Part shown: positions 9,478-17,572 of the stretch, one piece after another
Layout: the number at the start of each line of letters is the position of its first letter
How positions within the stretch are numbered: the stretch's first letter is position 1
Assembly: GCA_041752235.1 (NCBI GenBank)
Contig: JBGSHM010000021.1
Location: 5,471 to 69,470 of the forward strand
Source of the DNA: SpSt-398 sp041752235
GTDB lineage: Bacteria; Bacteroidota; Bacteroidia; Chitinophagales; Chitinophagaceae
Reading direction: 5' to 3'
Length of the DNA stretch: 64,000 nt
Program-made: the position numbers and the translations under genes
Notes under the pieces: model-generated
Databases searched by the model: none
Told to the model about the DNA's origin: nothing
Seen by the model: only the letters and a program-made list of their open reading frames with translations

Positions 9478-9640
9478 ATTTACCGCAGAGAACAAGAGAA
9501 CGCGGAGGTACGCAGAGATTTTTGTTTTATTTGGATTTTACCGCAAAGGCGCAAAGGCACAAAGAATCGCTAATAGCTAAAAGCTAATGGCTAAGAGCCT
9601 TCTCTGCGTACCCTTGCGCCTTAGCGCCCTGGCGGTAAAA
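9478..9640. repeat. composite palindromic repeat block
   Basis: The gap between mnmA and the M14 peptidase gene is nearly all repeat. It includes TACCGCAGAGAAC with ACGCGGAGGTACGCAGAGA (9481-9519); an inverted repeat with arms ACCGCAAAGGCGCAAAGG (9540-9557) and GCGCCTTAGCGCCCTGGCGG (9616-9635); and, in its loop, a self-complementary stretch GCTAATAGCTAAAAGCTAAT (9570-9589) of the same wording as 47365-47404 and 48125-48152. No gene or clear promoter is seen here. Confidence 0.65.
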
Positions 9641-9695
9641 CCAAAACGCTGAAATTCATTTTCTCCGTATCTTCCACACACCCAAACTAAAACGA

Positions 9696-12266
9696 ATGAA
9701 AAGAATATTTCACCTGTTAATTCTGCTATTTGCTATAACAACCAACGCACAGGAATTAAGTTATTATCTCCCCAATAATATCCAATATGATCCCCGCATT
9801 CCCAAGCCGGAAGAGGTGATCTATCATCATGTTGGTGAATGGCATATCACCCACGACCGCCTCGTGAATTACATGAAGGCGATCGATGCCGCCTCCGACC
9901 GGGTGAGTCTGGAGACCATGGGCTTATCGTATGAAAGCAGGCCGCAGGTTTTGCTGATCATCACTTCACCTGCCAATCACGCCCGGCTGGAAGAGATCCG
10001 GCAGCAACATATCAAACTCACTGATCCGGCCCAATCGGGTTCCGTGGATATTACCAATATGCCCATAGTGGTGTATATCGGCCATTCCATTCATGGCAAC
10101 GAAGCCAGTGGCGCCAATGCCAGTTTGCTCAGTGCCTACTATCTGGCGGCAGCCCAGGGAAAAGAGATCGATGAATTGTTGAACAATACCATCATTTTAT
10201 TTGATCCCTCTTTCAATCCCGATGGATTACAACGGTTCTCCACCTGGGCCAATCAGCACAAGAGCAAGAACCTGGTAAGTGATCCCGCCTCGCGCGAGTT
10301 CAACGAGGTTTGGCCTGGTGGACGCTTCAACCATTATTGGTTCGACCTTAACCGTGACTGGTTGCCGGCGGTACACCGCGAAAGCCAAAACCGGTTGGAA
10401 TGGTTTCATCGTTGGAAACCCAATATACTCACCGACCACCACGAGCAGGGAAGCAGTGCCACTTTCTTTTTTCAACCCGGTGTACCTTCCCGGGTCAATC
10501 CTATCACCCCGCTAAAGAACCAGGAATTAACTGCCAAACTCGGAAAATTTCATGCCGCCTATCTCGACAAGATCGGCTCCCTGTATTTTACCAAAGAGAG
10601 TTATGATGATTTCTATTATGGAAAAGGCTCCACCTATCCCGATGTCAATGGAGCCATCGGCATCCTGTTTGAGCAGGCTTCCTCCCGCGGGCATTTACAG
10701 GAAACCGATAACGGGTTATTGACCTTTCCGTTTACCATCCGCAACCAGTTTACCACTACCCTTTCCACCCTGGAAGGAGCCCGGCAATTACGCACCGAAT
10801 TCCTCCAGTGGCAAAAAGATTTTTATACAACAGCGATCAAAGAAGCTGCGGCCTCTCCCTTAAAAGGATATGTATTTGGCAGCCAGGCGGACAAGACCAA
10901 ATCTGCCATTTTCACCGAAATGCTTCTCCGTCATCAGATACAGGTATATGAACCTGGTAAGGCCACCGCGATAAACGGCACTCAGTTTACGCCCGGAGAT
11001 GCCTATTATGTCCCCACCGATCAACCCCAGTTCCGGTTGATCCAGGCCATTTTCACCAAAACCCTGGAGTACAAAGACAGTTTGTTTTACGATATCACAG
11101 CCTGGACACTCCCCCTCGCCTACGGGCTCAGTTATGCCGAAGCCAATGCCGCACAGGCCGCCACACTGACCGGTGGTAAACGCATCCTTCAGCCAAGGGC
11201 TATGACGGGCACCTTAACCGGAAAGAGTGAATATGCCTACCTGTTTGAATGGAACGAGTTCTATGCCCCACGGGCCTTGTATGAGCTGCAACAGGCGGGT
11301 ATCCTCACCAAGGTAGCTACAACACCCTTTGAGGTGATGGTGACCGGAGCAACCCGCAAATTCCAACCCGGTAGTATCATGGTGCCGGTGAGTTTACAGT
11401 CCATGGACAGCGAAAAATTATTTACCCTCTTAAAGGGCATAGCCTCGTCCAATGGGATCGAGATATTACCAGTCAGCACCGGGGCATCGATTACCGGAAG
11501 TGATCTGGGCAGCCGCAATTTTGCCGTTACCCAAAAGCCCCGAATCGCCATGATCGTGGGCACCGGGGCCAATGCCACCGATGCCGGAGAGGTTTGGCAC
11601 CTGCTTGATCAGCGGTTCAATATGCCGGCCACTCATTTAGAGCAGGGCCTTTTCAACCAGGCCGACCTGACCAAATACAATACCCTGATCATGGTGGGCG
11701 GGCGTTATGCAACATTGGATAAGGAGAAACTCAAACATTGGATAGAGGCCGGTGGCACATTGATCCTCACCGAAGAATCCATTAACTGGGCCCAGCAGGC
11801 CGGAATCAGTACGGTTGGATTCAAGCGTACCCGTCCTGCCACGGATAGCGCCACGGTGATCCCCTATGCCGATCTTGGTCAGGTGCGTGGGGCCCAGCAA
11901 ATGAGCGGGGCCATCTTCAGCGCCGATTTTGACCCCACCCATCCCCTCGCCTATGGATATCCCGGAAAAACGGTGAGCCTGTTCAAAGCCAACAATGTAT
12001 TTCTGGAGATCCCCCGCAATCGCAATGCCGCTCCCTTTCAGTATGGGAAGGCGCCCTTACAGAGTGGCTGGCTGAGTCAGCAAAACTATGCGGCCATGAA
12101 GAATTCCGCCGCGGTGGTGGTGAATGCCGTGGGTGGTGGCCGGGTGATCAATATTGCGGATAACCCCAATTTCAGGGCTTTTTGGCTGGGCGGGACGAAG
12201 TTGATGATGAACGCGATCTTTTTCGGGAGGCTGATTGAGGGTGGTTCGGCGAGGTCTGAAGAGTGA
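9696..12266 (+). CDS. secreted M14-family zinc carboxypeptidase-like protein
   Basis: 856 aa with a signal peptide (MKRIFHLLILLFAITTNAQ). The N-terminal half is an M14 peptidase domain: the zinc motif HxxE is in GHSIHGNEASG (near residue 130), followed by DLNRDWLP-type substrate-binding residues and DHHEQGSSATFFF with a further His ligand. The C-terminal half (from about residue 600, MIVGTGANATDAGEVW) resembles a class I glutamine-amidotransferase-like fold, as in other long Bacteroidota M14 proteins. Likely periplasmic or secreted peptide hydrolysis; the substrate is unknown. The start is the only ATG before the signal peptide. Confidence 0.9.
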   Translation: MKRIFHLLILLFAITTNAQELSYYLPNNIQYDPRIPKPEEVIYHHVGEWHITHDRLVNYMKAIDAASDRVSLETMGLSYESRPQVLLIITSPANHARLEEIRQQHIKLTDPAQSGSVDITNMPIVVYIGHSIHGNEASGANASLLSAYYLAAAQGKEIDELLNNTIILFDPSFNPDGLQRFSTWANQHKSKNLVSDPASREFNEVWPGGRFNHYWFDLNRDWLPAVHRESQNRLEWFHRWKPNILTDHHEQGSSATFFFQPGVPSRVNPITPLKNQELTAKLGKFHAAYLDKIGSLYFTKESYDDFYYGKGSTYPDVNGAIGILFEQASSRGHLQETDNGLLTFPFTIRNQFTTTLSTLEGARQLRTEFLQWQKDFYTTAIKEAAASPLKGYVFGSQADKTKSAIFTEMLLRHQIQVYEPGKATAINGTQFTPGDAYYVPTDQPQFRLIQAIFTKTLEYKDSLFYDITAWTLPLAYGLSYAEANAAQAATLTGGKRILQPRAMTGTLTGKSEYAYLFEWNEFYAPRALYELQQAGILTKVATTPFEVMVTGATRKFQPGSIMVPVSLQSMDSEKLFTLLKGIASSNGIEILPVSTGASITGSDLGSRNFAVTQKPRIAMIVGTGANATDAGEVWHLLDQRFNMPATHLEQGLFNQADLTKYNTLIMVGGRYATLDKEKLKHWIEAGGTLILTEESINWAQQAGISTVGFKRTRPATDSATVIPYADLGQVRGAQQMSGAIFSADFDPTHPLAYGYPGKTVSLFKANNVFLEIPRNRNAAPFQYGKAPLQSGWLSQQNYAAMKNSAAVVVNAVGGGRVINIADNPNFRAFWLGGTKLMMNAIFFGRLIEGGSARSEE

Positions 12267-12271
12267 TTTTT

Positions 12272-12360
12272 TTTACCGCCAGAGCGCGATGGCAAAAGGG
12301 AGCGCCAGGAAATAAGAATTCTCTTTGCGTTTCTTCGTGCCATTGCGTCCTGGCGGTAAA
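12272..12360. repeat. GC-rich intergenic palindrome, same family as 5325-5402
   Basis: Left arm TTACCGCCAGAGCGCGATGG (from 12273) and right arm CCATTGCGTCCTGGCGGTAA (12340-12359), nearly fully complementary. It begins 6 bases after the M14 peptidase stop and probably serves as its transcription end. Confidence 0.7.
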
Positions 12361-12459
12361 CCTCCCTCCCTTTTGGGGGTAAATCGGATTGTTTAAGAAT
12401 TCAGAATCCCCTTATTTTGCCTTGTTAACTATTTTACGTACGATTAAAAATTGAGCACT

Positions 12460-12873
12460 ATGATTAAAATGCAAGTAATTGGCCACCTCGGTAAGGACTG
12501 TATTGTGAATACAGTAAATGGCAAGAACGTGATCAACTTTACGGTAGCGCATACCGAGAAGTATCGCGACAGTCAGGGTAACAACCAGGAGAAGACGACC
12601 TGGGTTGACTGTGCTTATTGGACAGACCGTACCGGGATCTCCCCCTACCTTTTGAAAGGGAAGCAGGTTTATGTCGAGGGTACGCCCGAGGTCAGGACCT
12701 TTACCCGTCAGGATGGTACGGCCGGCGCTTCGTTGAGTCTTCGGATTCGCGAGGTACAGTTATTGGGAGGCCGTGGCGATGCCGGTGGTTCTTCCTCCTT
12801 CTCCGACAATGTCCGTTCAGATGCGCCTGCATCGGTTGATGCTGGTGAGCCGGTAGATGATCTGCCGTTCTGA
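12460..12873 (+). CDS. ssb: single-stranded DNA-binding protein
   Basis: 137 aa OB-fold protein coating single-stranded DNA in replication and repair. It starts MIKMQVIGHLGKDC; the OB fold spans about residues 1-105 (NFTVAHTEKY, TTWVDCAYW). A low-complexity Gly/Ser/Asp linker leads to the acidic tip DDLPF that binds partner proteins. ATG 12460 is chosen; a TTG three codons upstream is in frame but less likely. An intrinsic terminator follows at 12901. It lies just upstream of the recombinase and cassette array, which may be chance. Confidence 0.95.
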   Translation: MIKMQVIGHLGKDCIVNTVNGKNVINFTVAHTEKYRDSQGNNQEKTTWVDCAYWTDRTGISPYLLKGKQVYVEGTPEVRTFTRQDGTAGASLSLRIREVQLLGGRGDAGGSSSFSDNVRSDAPASVDAGEPVDDLPF

Positions 12874-12900
12874 GTGGTGGCCAGTTAAATTTCAAGAAGG

Positions 12901-12929
12901 TCCCTCCCATTTTGGGGGGGATTTTTTTT
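12901..12929 (+). terminator. intrinsic terminator of ssb
   Basis: TCCCTCCCATTTTGGGGGGG hairpin followed directly by a run of T, 28 bases after the ssb stop. Confidence 0.75.
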
Positions 12930-13179
12930 GGGTTTTGTTTTTGGAAAAATCATACAAAATCGAGTAAATTACATCAAACCTTATCGAAATCCCGCCTTTT
13001 CGAAATTCTTCATAAATCACTGGAAATGAGGTAAGGTAGAAAACCGGTCTGTGACTGAGGTGCACGAAGTGCGCGATAAAGGGTAGGTTTTTGATTTTAC
13101 TGCGGAGGCGCAGAGAAAATAGACATTCAGGTATACACGCCGTATTAATCAGGTTTTATTCAGGTAATGAAATTTCTAT
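12930..13179. other. intergenic region upstream of the recombinase
   Basis: About 250 bases without a supported gene. A partial repeat (TTTTACTGCGGAGGCGCAGAG, 13095-13115) belongs to the GC-rich palindrome wording. GGTGCACGAAGTGCGC near 13060 is a small imperfect palindrome. No promoter could be assigned with confidence. Confidence 0.4.
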
Positions 13180-13205
13180 TTTCATCGCGAAGAAAAGCGA
13201 TGAAA
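13180..13205 (+). promoter_or_regulatory. perfect hairpin abutting the recombinase start
   Basis: TTTCATCGC (13180-13188) pairs perfectly with GCGATGAAA (13197-13205) around an 8-base loop. It ends one base before ATG 13207, the start of the full-length recombinase frame. In the mRNA it would cover the initiation region, so translational control is possible; that role is inferred. Confidence 0.5.
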
Positions 13206-13206
13206 C

Positions 13207-13347
13207 ATGGTACAGATAAAAGTTTTCCCATTGATGCATTTGGGAGAGGAATGGATAGGTATGGTGTTTGAGAAGGATCCTTTCATACATCAGGTAATTC
13301 GAAAAATTGGAAAGATCCGGTGGTCGCGGCAGAATCATTGTTGGTAA
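13207..13347 (+). pseudogene. severed N-terminal domain of the tyrosine recombinase
   Basis: 46 codons from ATG 13207 to TAA 13345-13347, in the same frame as and directly abutting the recombinase at 13348. The peptide has the features of the N-terminal domain of Bacteroidota tyrosine recombinases (VQIKVFPLMHLGEEW, then IRWSRQNHCW). In relatives the CW is normally followed by Tyr or His and then a short M/I/V-P motif; here TAA occupies that position and MPIEE follows. A single change from TAT or TAC would explain it. The product is a separate small peptide, a readthrough product or a dead fragment. Confidence 0.7.
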
Positions 13348-14382
13348 ATGCCGATAGAGGAAAAAAGGTTTCGGCAATTTCAGGAGCAATTAAAGGGTCG
13401 GGCTCAATTTGATACAAAGGAGTTACAGGATTTTTTAAGAGCCAGAAAACAAACGAAGTCTGTTCATGTAGTGACTTCTGCAGCCAGGCCAATTTCAGGC
13501 ACATCGATTTCCCCAGTCAATGCAGGTGTTTTAGATAAGGTACGTGAGCGATTGGTGTTGAAGGCCTATAGTCCATCAACGATGCGCACCTATATCAATG
13601 AGCTCAGTCAGTTTTTGCAAACAATAAAATCGCATCCGGCTGAAAGTTTGACGGAATCAGAGATCAGACGGTATTTGCGGTATTGTTTTGAAAAGCTGGA
13701 GCTATCGGAAAATACCCTGCACAGCCGAATCAATGCGTTAAAATTCTACTATGAACAGGTATTGGGGCGTGAAAAATTCTTTGTCAATATCCCGAGACCC
13801 AAAAAATCTTTTCAGTTACCCCGGTTGCTGAATGAAAAGGAATTGGCCCGTCTATTCAATGCCTTGAAAAATAAAAAGCATAAGGCCATGTTATTCACGG
13901 CTTACAGTGCCGGATTAAGGGTTAGTGAGGTCGTGGCACTTAAGATCAGTGATATTGACAGTTCGCGCATGCAGATTCTAATAGCCAAGGCGAAAGGGAA
14001 AAAAGACCGGTACGTGAATTTAAGTCCGGTCTTATTGGATCTCCTTCGAAAATACATTCAGGAATACAGACCTGCGCCAAAGGTTTTTCTGTTTGAGTCA
14101 GAACATTCAGGGGGCGCCTACCCCACCCGTACAGTACAGGCAATTTTTGGAAAGGCGAAGCTCCTGGCCGGAATCAGGAAGGATGTTGGCATTCATAGTT
14201 TACGACATAGTTTTGCCACCCATTTGTTAGATAAGGGGACGGATATAAAATATATAAAGGAATTATTAGGACATTTTAATATACGTACGACAGAGCGATA
14301 TTTACATGTAAGTAAGAAGAAGTTAGTGAATATTATGAGTCCATTTGACGATCTTTGGCGTGATGAATCTATAGAATGGTGA
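13348..14382 (+). CDS. tyrosine recombinase/integrase of the cassette array
   Basis: 344 aa as read from ATG 13348; the codon before it is an in-frame TAA. A SAM-like core-binding domain (about residues 60-145) is followed by the catalytic domain with all tyrosine recombinase residues: Arg191 (GLRVSEV), Lys216 (AKGKKDR), His283-x-x-Arg286 (HSLRHSF), His309 (LLGHF) and the nucleophile Tyr318 (RYLHV). The Arg-to-His spacing of 92 is like XerD (96), not IntI1 (131), so the IntI-specific insertion that contacts attC extrahelical bases is absent. The coding region up to 13207 encodes the missing N-terminal part. It is followed within 100 bases by attC-like cassettes on the same strand, making it the candidate enzyme that moves them; this link is inferred from position. 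Confidence 0.9.
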   Translation: MPIEEKRFRQFQEQLKGRAQFDTKELQDFLRARKQTKSVHVVTSAARPISGTSISPVNAGVLDKVRERLVLKAYSPSTMRTYINELSQFLQTIKSHPAESLTESEIRRYLRYCFEKLELSENTLHSRINALKFYYEQVLGREKFFVNIPRPKKSFQLPRLLNEKELARLFNALKNKKHKAMLFTAYSAGLRVSEVVALKISDIDSSRMQILIAKAKGKKDRYVNLSPVLLDLLRKYIQEYRPAPKVFLFESEHSGGAYPTRTVQAIFGKAKLLAGIRKDVGIHSLRHSFATHLLDKGTDIKYIKELLGHFNIRTTERYLHVSKKKLVNIMSPFDDLWRDESIEW

Positions 14383-14500
14383 CGAATTGTACCAATAGGA
14401 AATACAACAATCCAACCAGCAACCGATTGATAATTAATAGATTCATTTTTTCGAACTAACAGCTAATTACATAAATCAAAGCGTTAGCAACCACTTTATA
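14383..14500 (+). other. candidate attI-like primary insertion site
   Basis: The 118 bases between the recombinase stop and the first cassette gene. They end in GCGTTAGCAACC, with the GTTAGCA core at 14483-14489, the same core that closes the attC at 19156-19311. CTAACAGC lies 26 bases before, giving a simple pair of inverted core-like sites. There is no long palindrome, as expected for attI rather than attC. Confidence 0.5.
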
Positions 14501-15061
14501 ATGAAACTTTCCTACAAACACATAGGACTTTTAATCGGAGTTGTATTAACTTTTGTAAGTTTTCTATTCTTCGGGAGACAGCAAGGCACTTATCAAATTT
14601 TAATTATTAGCGGACTTCTAACTGCATCTATTTTTTATCTAACCATTTTGTTTGGCAAAGGTCAGCTAAAGGCAAAACTATTTTGGACAGTTATTATTGT
14701 TCTTTGTACCGTAGTTCAAAAGTTGACTGAACCATTTTTAATTGACACCTCCTACCGATTTTACATCAGCCAAAACAAAAATATACTGAAAGAAATAAAC
14801 GACATCTTGATTGACAAACGTGGCGACATTACAATCTTGAATGACAGCATTTCAAAAGGCGCTCAGTTAACTATTTTGGAGAATGACAAACTACGAGAAG
14901 GACGAAAAAGGTTAGGCGTTTATATAATTTCAAAATCGGACAACCAAATTTATTACGGCTTGTGGGGCTTTCTCGACGTTAGGTTGGGAATTACCTATTT
15001 GACAGACAATATAAAGCCAGATAATAATTACCGACACTTAACAGGTAATTGGTTTCATTGA
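14501..15061 (+). CDS. cassette 1: hypothetical membrane protein
   Basis: 186 aa, first gene after the recombinase. Residues 1-75 contain three hydrophobic segments (IGLLIGVVLTFVSFLFF, LIISGLLTASIFYLTILF, FWTVIIVLCTVV); the rest is a soluble domain of about 110 residues with no recognised family. It sits within a cassette of about 790 bases bounded by GTTAGCA (14483) and the attC ending at 15275. There is no promoter of its own; position next to the recombinase would expose it to any upstream promoter. Confidence 0.78.
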   Translation: MKLSYKHIGLLIGVVLTFVSFLFFGRQQGTYQILIISGLLTASIFYLTILFGKGQLKAKLFWTVIIVLCTVVQKLTEPFLIDTSYRFYISQNKNILKEINDILIDKRGDITILNDSISKGAQLTILENDKLREGRKRLGVYIISKSDNQIYYGLWGFLDVRLGITYLTDNIKPDNNYRHLTGNWFH

Positions 15062-15078
15062 CAGACAGAAAAGCGGCT

Positions 15079-15275
15079 GCTAACATTGGTATTGCCAATA
15101 GTGGGGCTTGACATTGGAACAATCAGCAGCAGTAATTCTGTTATACTGCGGTTCGGGGCTCGACGAACAAAGCCCAGCTTTAGTTCTTAATATCTAACTT
15201 TATCTTAAGCCAGCCAGCGGTTCCTGGCGGACGAATATAAAATTCCCCACCATCGGCAATACCTGCCCGTTGTGC
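15079..15275 (+). repeat. attC-like site 1 (long type)
   Basis: Core GCTAAC (15079-15084), arm GGTATTGCC (15088-15096), complementary arm GGCAATACC (15255-15263) and core GTTGTGC (15269-15275). The middle (GGTTCGGGGCTCGACGAACA) is shared with the site at 19156-19311. Confidence 0.75.
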
Positions 15276-15304
15276 GTCATTTAAACTCAAACTACTACCG
15301 TAAC

Positions 15305-15988
15305 ATGGCATTTAATTGGACTTGTCCCTACTGCAATTCAAAGACAACAATAAACAACGAGAACTTTAGTTCTGACGAATCAAAGCTCTATATTAAGAAT
15401 GCCGACGGAACAAAAATCCTTGAAACAAAATGGATAGTCTGCCCCAATGTAGACTGCCATAAACTCTCATTGCATGTTAACCTCTACGAACATACTTATA
15501 GACCTAATATTTGGGAAAAAGGGAAATTTATTAAGACGTGGCGTCTCTTACCTGATTCGGCTGCAAAAATTTTTCCTGATTATATACCAAAGCAATTATT
15601 ACAGGACTACTTAGAAGCATATTCTATATTGAGCTTTAGTCCAAAAGCATCAGCGACTCTATCAAGGCGTTGTCTGCAAGGAATAATACGGGACTTTTGG
15701 GGTGTTAGTAAGGCGCGGCTAGTTGACGAAGTAAATGCAATAGAAGATAAGATTGACCCTTTGACATGGAAGAGCATTGATGCAGTTAGGAAAGTCGGAA
15801 ACATAGGTGCCCATATGGAAAAAGACATCAACCTTATTATTGACGTTGAGCCTGAAGAAGCAAATCTTTTAATTCAACTTATCGAACTTCTTTTTGTTGA
15901 ATGGTACATCCATCAACATGAAAGGGAGCTTAAATTGAAAGCAATAGTAGAGGTTGCATCAAAAAAGGATGAAGACAAGAAAAAATAA
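15305..15988 (+). CDS. cassette 2: DUF4145-domain protein
   Basis: 227 aa from ATG 15305; a GTG eleven codons upstream overlaps the attC core and is unlikely. The N terminus is a zinc-ribbon-like part with two Cys pairs (CPYCNSK and CPNVDC). The rest is the DUF4145 helical domain (about residues 75-200), with SPKASATLSRRCLQ and VGNIGAHMEKD typical of that family. DUF4145 domains often occur in defence-related or restriction contexts, but the function of the stand-alone protein is unknown. The C terminus is Lys-rich. Confidence 0.88.
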   Translation: MAFNWTCPYCNSKTTINNENFSSDESKLYIKNADGTKILETKWIVCPNVDCHKLSLHVNLYEHTYRPNIWEKGKFIKTWRLLPDSAAKIFPDYIPKQLLQDYLEAYSILSFSPKASATLSRRCLQGIIRDFWGVSKARLVDEVNAIEDKIDPLTWKSIDAVRKVGNIGAHMEKDINLIIDVEPEEANLLIQLIELLFVEWYIHQHERELKLKAIVEVASKKDEDKKK

Positions 15989-15994
15989 ACGAAC

Positions 15995-16191
15995 GCACAA
16001 CATGGGGTTTTCTGCCATGCTGGCTGACGAATATATCCTCATCGACATAACAACCTTCAGCTTTAGTCCCAGCTTTACGAATAAATCTCAGTGACAGAAT
16101 ATATTTTAGTCTTTAGTAACTTCGATCAGCACCAGTCCGGGCTGACGGATCACGGAATACCCAGCACATCAGAAAGCCCTGGACGTTAGCC
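15995..16191 (+). repeat. attC-like site 2 (long type)
   Basis: Core GCACAAC (15995-16001), arm GGGGTTTTCTG (from 16004), complementary arm CAGAAAGCCCT (about 16170-16180) and core GTTAGCC (16185-16191). The inner part contains CAGTCCGGGCTGACGGATCA, found again at 21915-21945. Confidence 0.75.
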
Positions 16192-16205
16192 GCAATTTTT
16201 TCGAC

Positions 16206-16739
16206 ATGAGGAGAATCGTTATCTCTATATTGGTGACTATTGCGGCTTCCTGCTCAAATAGTGGCGATCAAGCAGGCAGCGGCCAAATGATAACAAAAGG
16301 AGGCCCATTGTCAGATAGTATTACTGAGGTTAAAATACTTTACTATCCGTCATTTACTAATAGTGCTACATTGTCTCTGAATAGAATTGAAAACATTGGT
16401 GTGTTTAGCGTTGATACAATGCTTACGTTTTCTTACAGAAGAATTGACACTATCAGATTTTCCATTCGAGATATGGAATTGAAAACTGCCCTCGAGAAAT
16501 TTTGGGCGTCGTCATTTATTTATTCACTTCGACAGGATTCTTCTATGCTTGGCTTGACGGATGGGATGCCTGTTTGGGTGTATTTTATTAATAGGGGTAG
16601 CGCCGATTCCGTCTATCTGGGGAATGTTTATCCGGAACGAGTCAACAAAGTCCTTGAGGATCATCTAGATTATTTGCTTCGGCAATCACATAGTAATGCC
16701 ACAAAAAAGTATCTTGAAAGTCTGCGGCGATATCTATAA
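16206..16739 (+). CDS. cassette 3: hypothetical lipoprotein
   Basis: 177 aa with a lipoprotein signal peptide (MRRIVISILVTIAASC, lipidated Cys16). No family is recognised. The mature part is mixed alpha/beta with many Ser and Thr. ATG lies 15 bases after the core of the preceding attC, as in other cassettes, and the stop is 11 bases before the next attC. Confidence 0.8.
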   Translation: MRRIVISILVTIAASCSNSGDQAGSGQMITKGGPLSDSITEVKILYYPSFTNSATLSLNRIENIGVFSVDTMLTFSYRRIDTIRFSIRDMELKTALEKFWASSFIYSLRQDSSMLGLTDGMPVWVYFINRGSADSVYLGNVYPERVNKVLEDHLDYLLRQSHSNATKKYLESLRRYL

Positions 16740-16749
16740 CAGCAACTGC

Positions 16750-16837
16750 GGCTAACATCGGTTTGGCGCAAGCCTTGTTTTCTCAAAGTAGAAAGAATCT
16801 TAAATTCTATGGCCTGCGCCAAGCCCTAACGTTAGCC
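16750..16837 (+). repeat. attC-like site 3 (short type)
   Basis: 88 bases. Core GGCTAAC (16750-16756), arm GGTTTGGCGCAAGCC, complementary arm GGCCTGCGCCAAGCCC and core GTTAGCC (16831-16837). The arms pair almost throughout, with the small asymmetry typical of attC. This is the most canonical site in the array. Confidence 0.82.
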
Positions 16838-16855
16838 GCCATAAATCTATCATTT

Positions 16856-17365
16856 ATGAAAAGAGGGTTTTGCCTTTTGATTGCACTTGTTTGTTTTTTG
16901 TATTTGTGGAGTCAAGCTGACAGCAAAATTGCTACCATAGATAGCGTAGTTACTGGTGGAAATTCAAAAATTATTACTATTTCCACAATAACAAAACGGC
17001 TTTCAATTGACGCTTCGCACGGGACACTGAATTTGGATATTTCTCAAATAATTAAATACGATGACCGCCTTAACCCTATAGAGGTTCAAAAAATATGGGT
17101 CGACCGGGATAAACCAGGTGACACCTCTCAAGTAAACTCCTATTTCTTTTCGAATAGCAGGCTAATTAAAATTACTTGTGAAGTTTTCGGGTCAATTGAT
17201 AGCCTGCGATACCTTCAACAGATCTACTTACAAAACGACACTGTTATTTGTGCAGTAGATTCTGACGGAAAACCTTTTGATCCATGGTCTCATTTAATTA
17301 AATCAAAACTTCTTTTAAAGCGAATTAAACGAAATCCAGAAAATTGGGTTATTGACCCACTTTAA
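16856..17365 (+). CDS. cassette 4: hypothetical exported protein
   Basis: 169 aa from ATG 16856, with a signal peptide (MKRGFCLLIALVCFLYLW). An in-frame TTG at 16763 lies inside the attC and is rejected as the start. No family is recognised. The mature region is polar and probably a small periplasmic beta-rich domain. It starts 19 bases after the GTTAGCC core and ends 8 bases before the next attC. Confidence 0.78.
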   Translation: MKRGFCLLIALVCFLYLWSQADSKIATIDSVVTGGNSKIITISTITKRLSIDASHGTLNLDISQIIKYDDRLNPIEVQKIWVDRDKPGDTSQVNSYFFSNSRLIKITCEVFGSIDSLRYLQQIYLQNDTVICAVDSDGKPFDPWSHLIKSKLLLKRIKRNPENWVIDPL

Positions 17366-17373
17366 AATACGGC

Positions 17374-17568
17374 GGCTAACATGGGGTTTGGCGTCATGGT
17401 GGCTTAACGAATAAATCCTCATCGATATAACGCTGCTCATCGACATATCCAACTGAAGAACAAAGCCCAGTTTTAGAATATATTTTGATCTTCATATCTT
17501 TGATCGGCAACATATCCGGGCTGACGTAACACGGAATATCGCCACAACGCCAAGCCCTAACGTTGTGC
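17374..17568 (+). repeat. attC-like site 4 (long type)
   Basis: Core GGCTAAC (17374-17380), arm GGGGTTTGGCGT, complementary arm ACGCCAAGCCC (17548-17558) and core GTTGTGC (17562-17568). The inner part shares AATCCTCATCGA-type wording with site 2. Confidence 0.78.
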
Positions 17569-17572
17569 GCAA

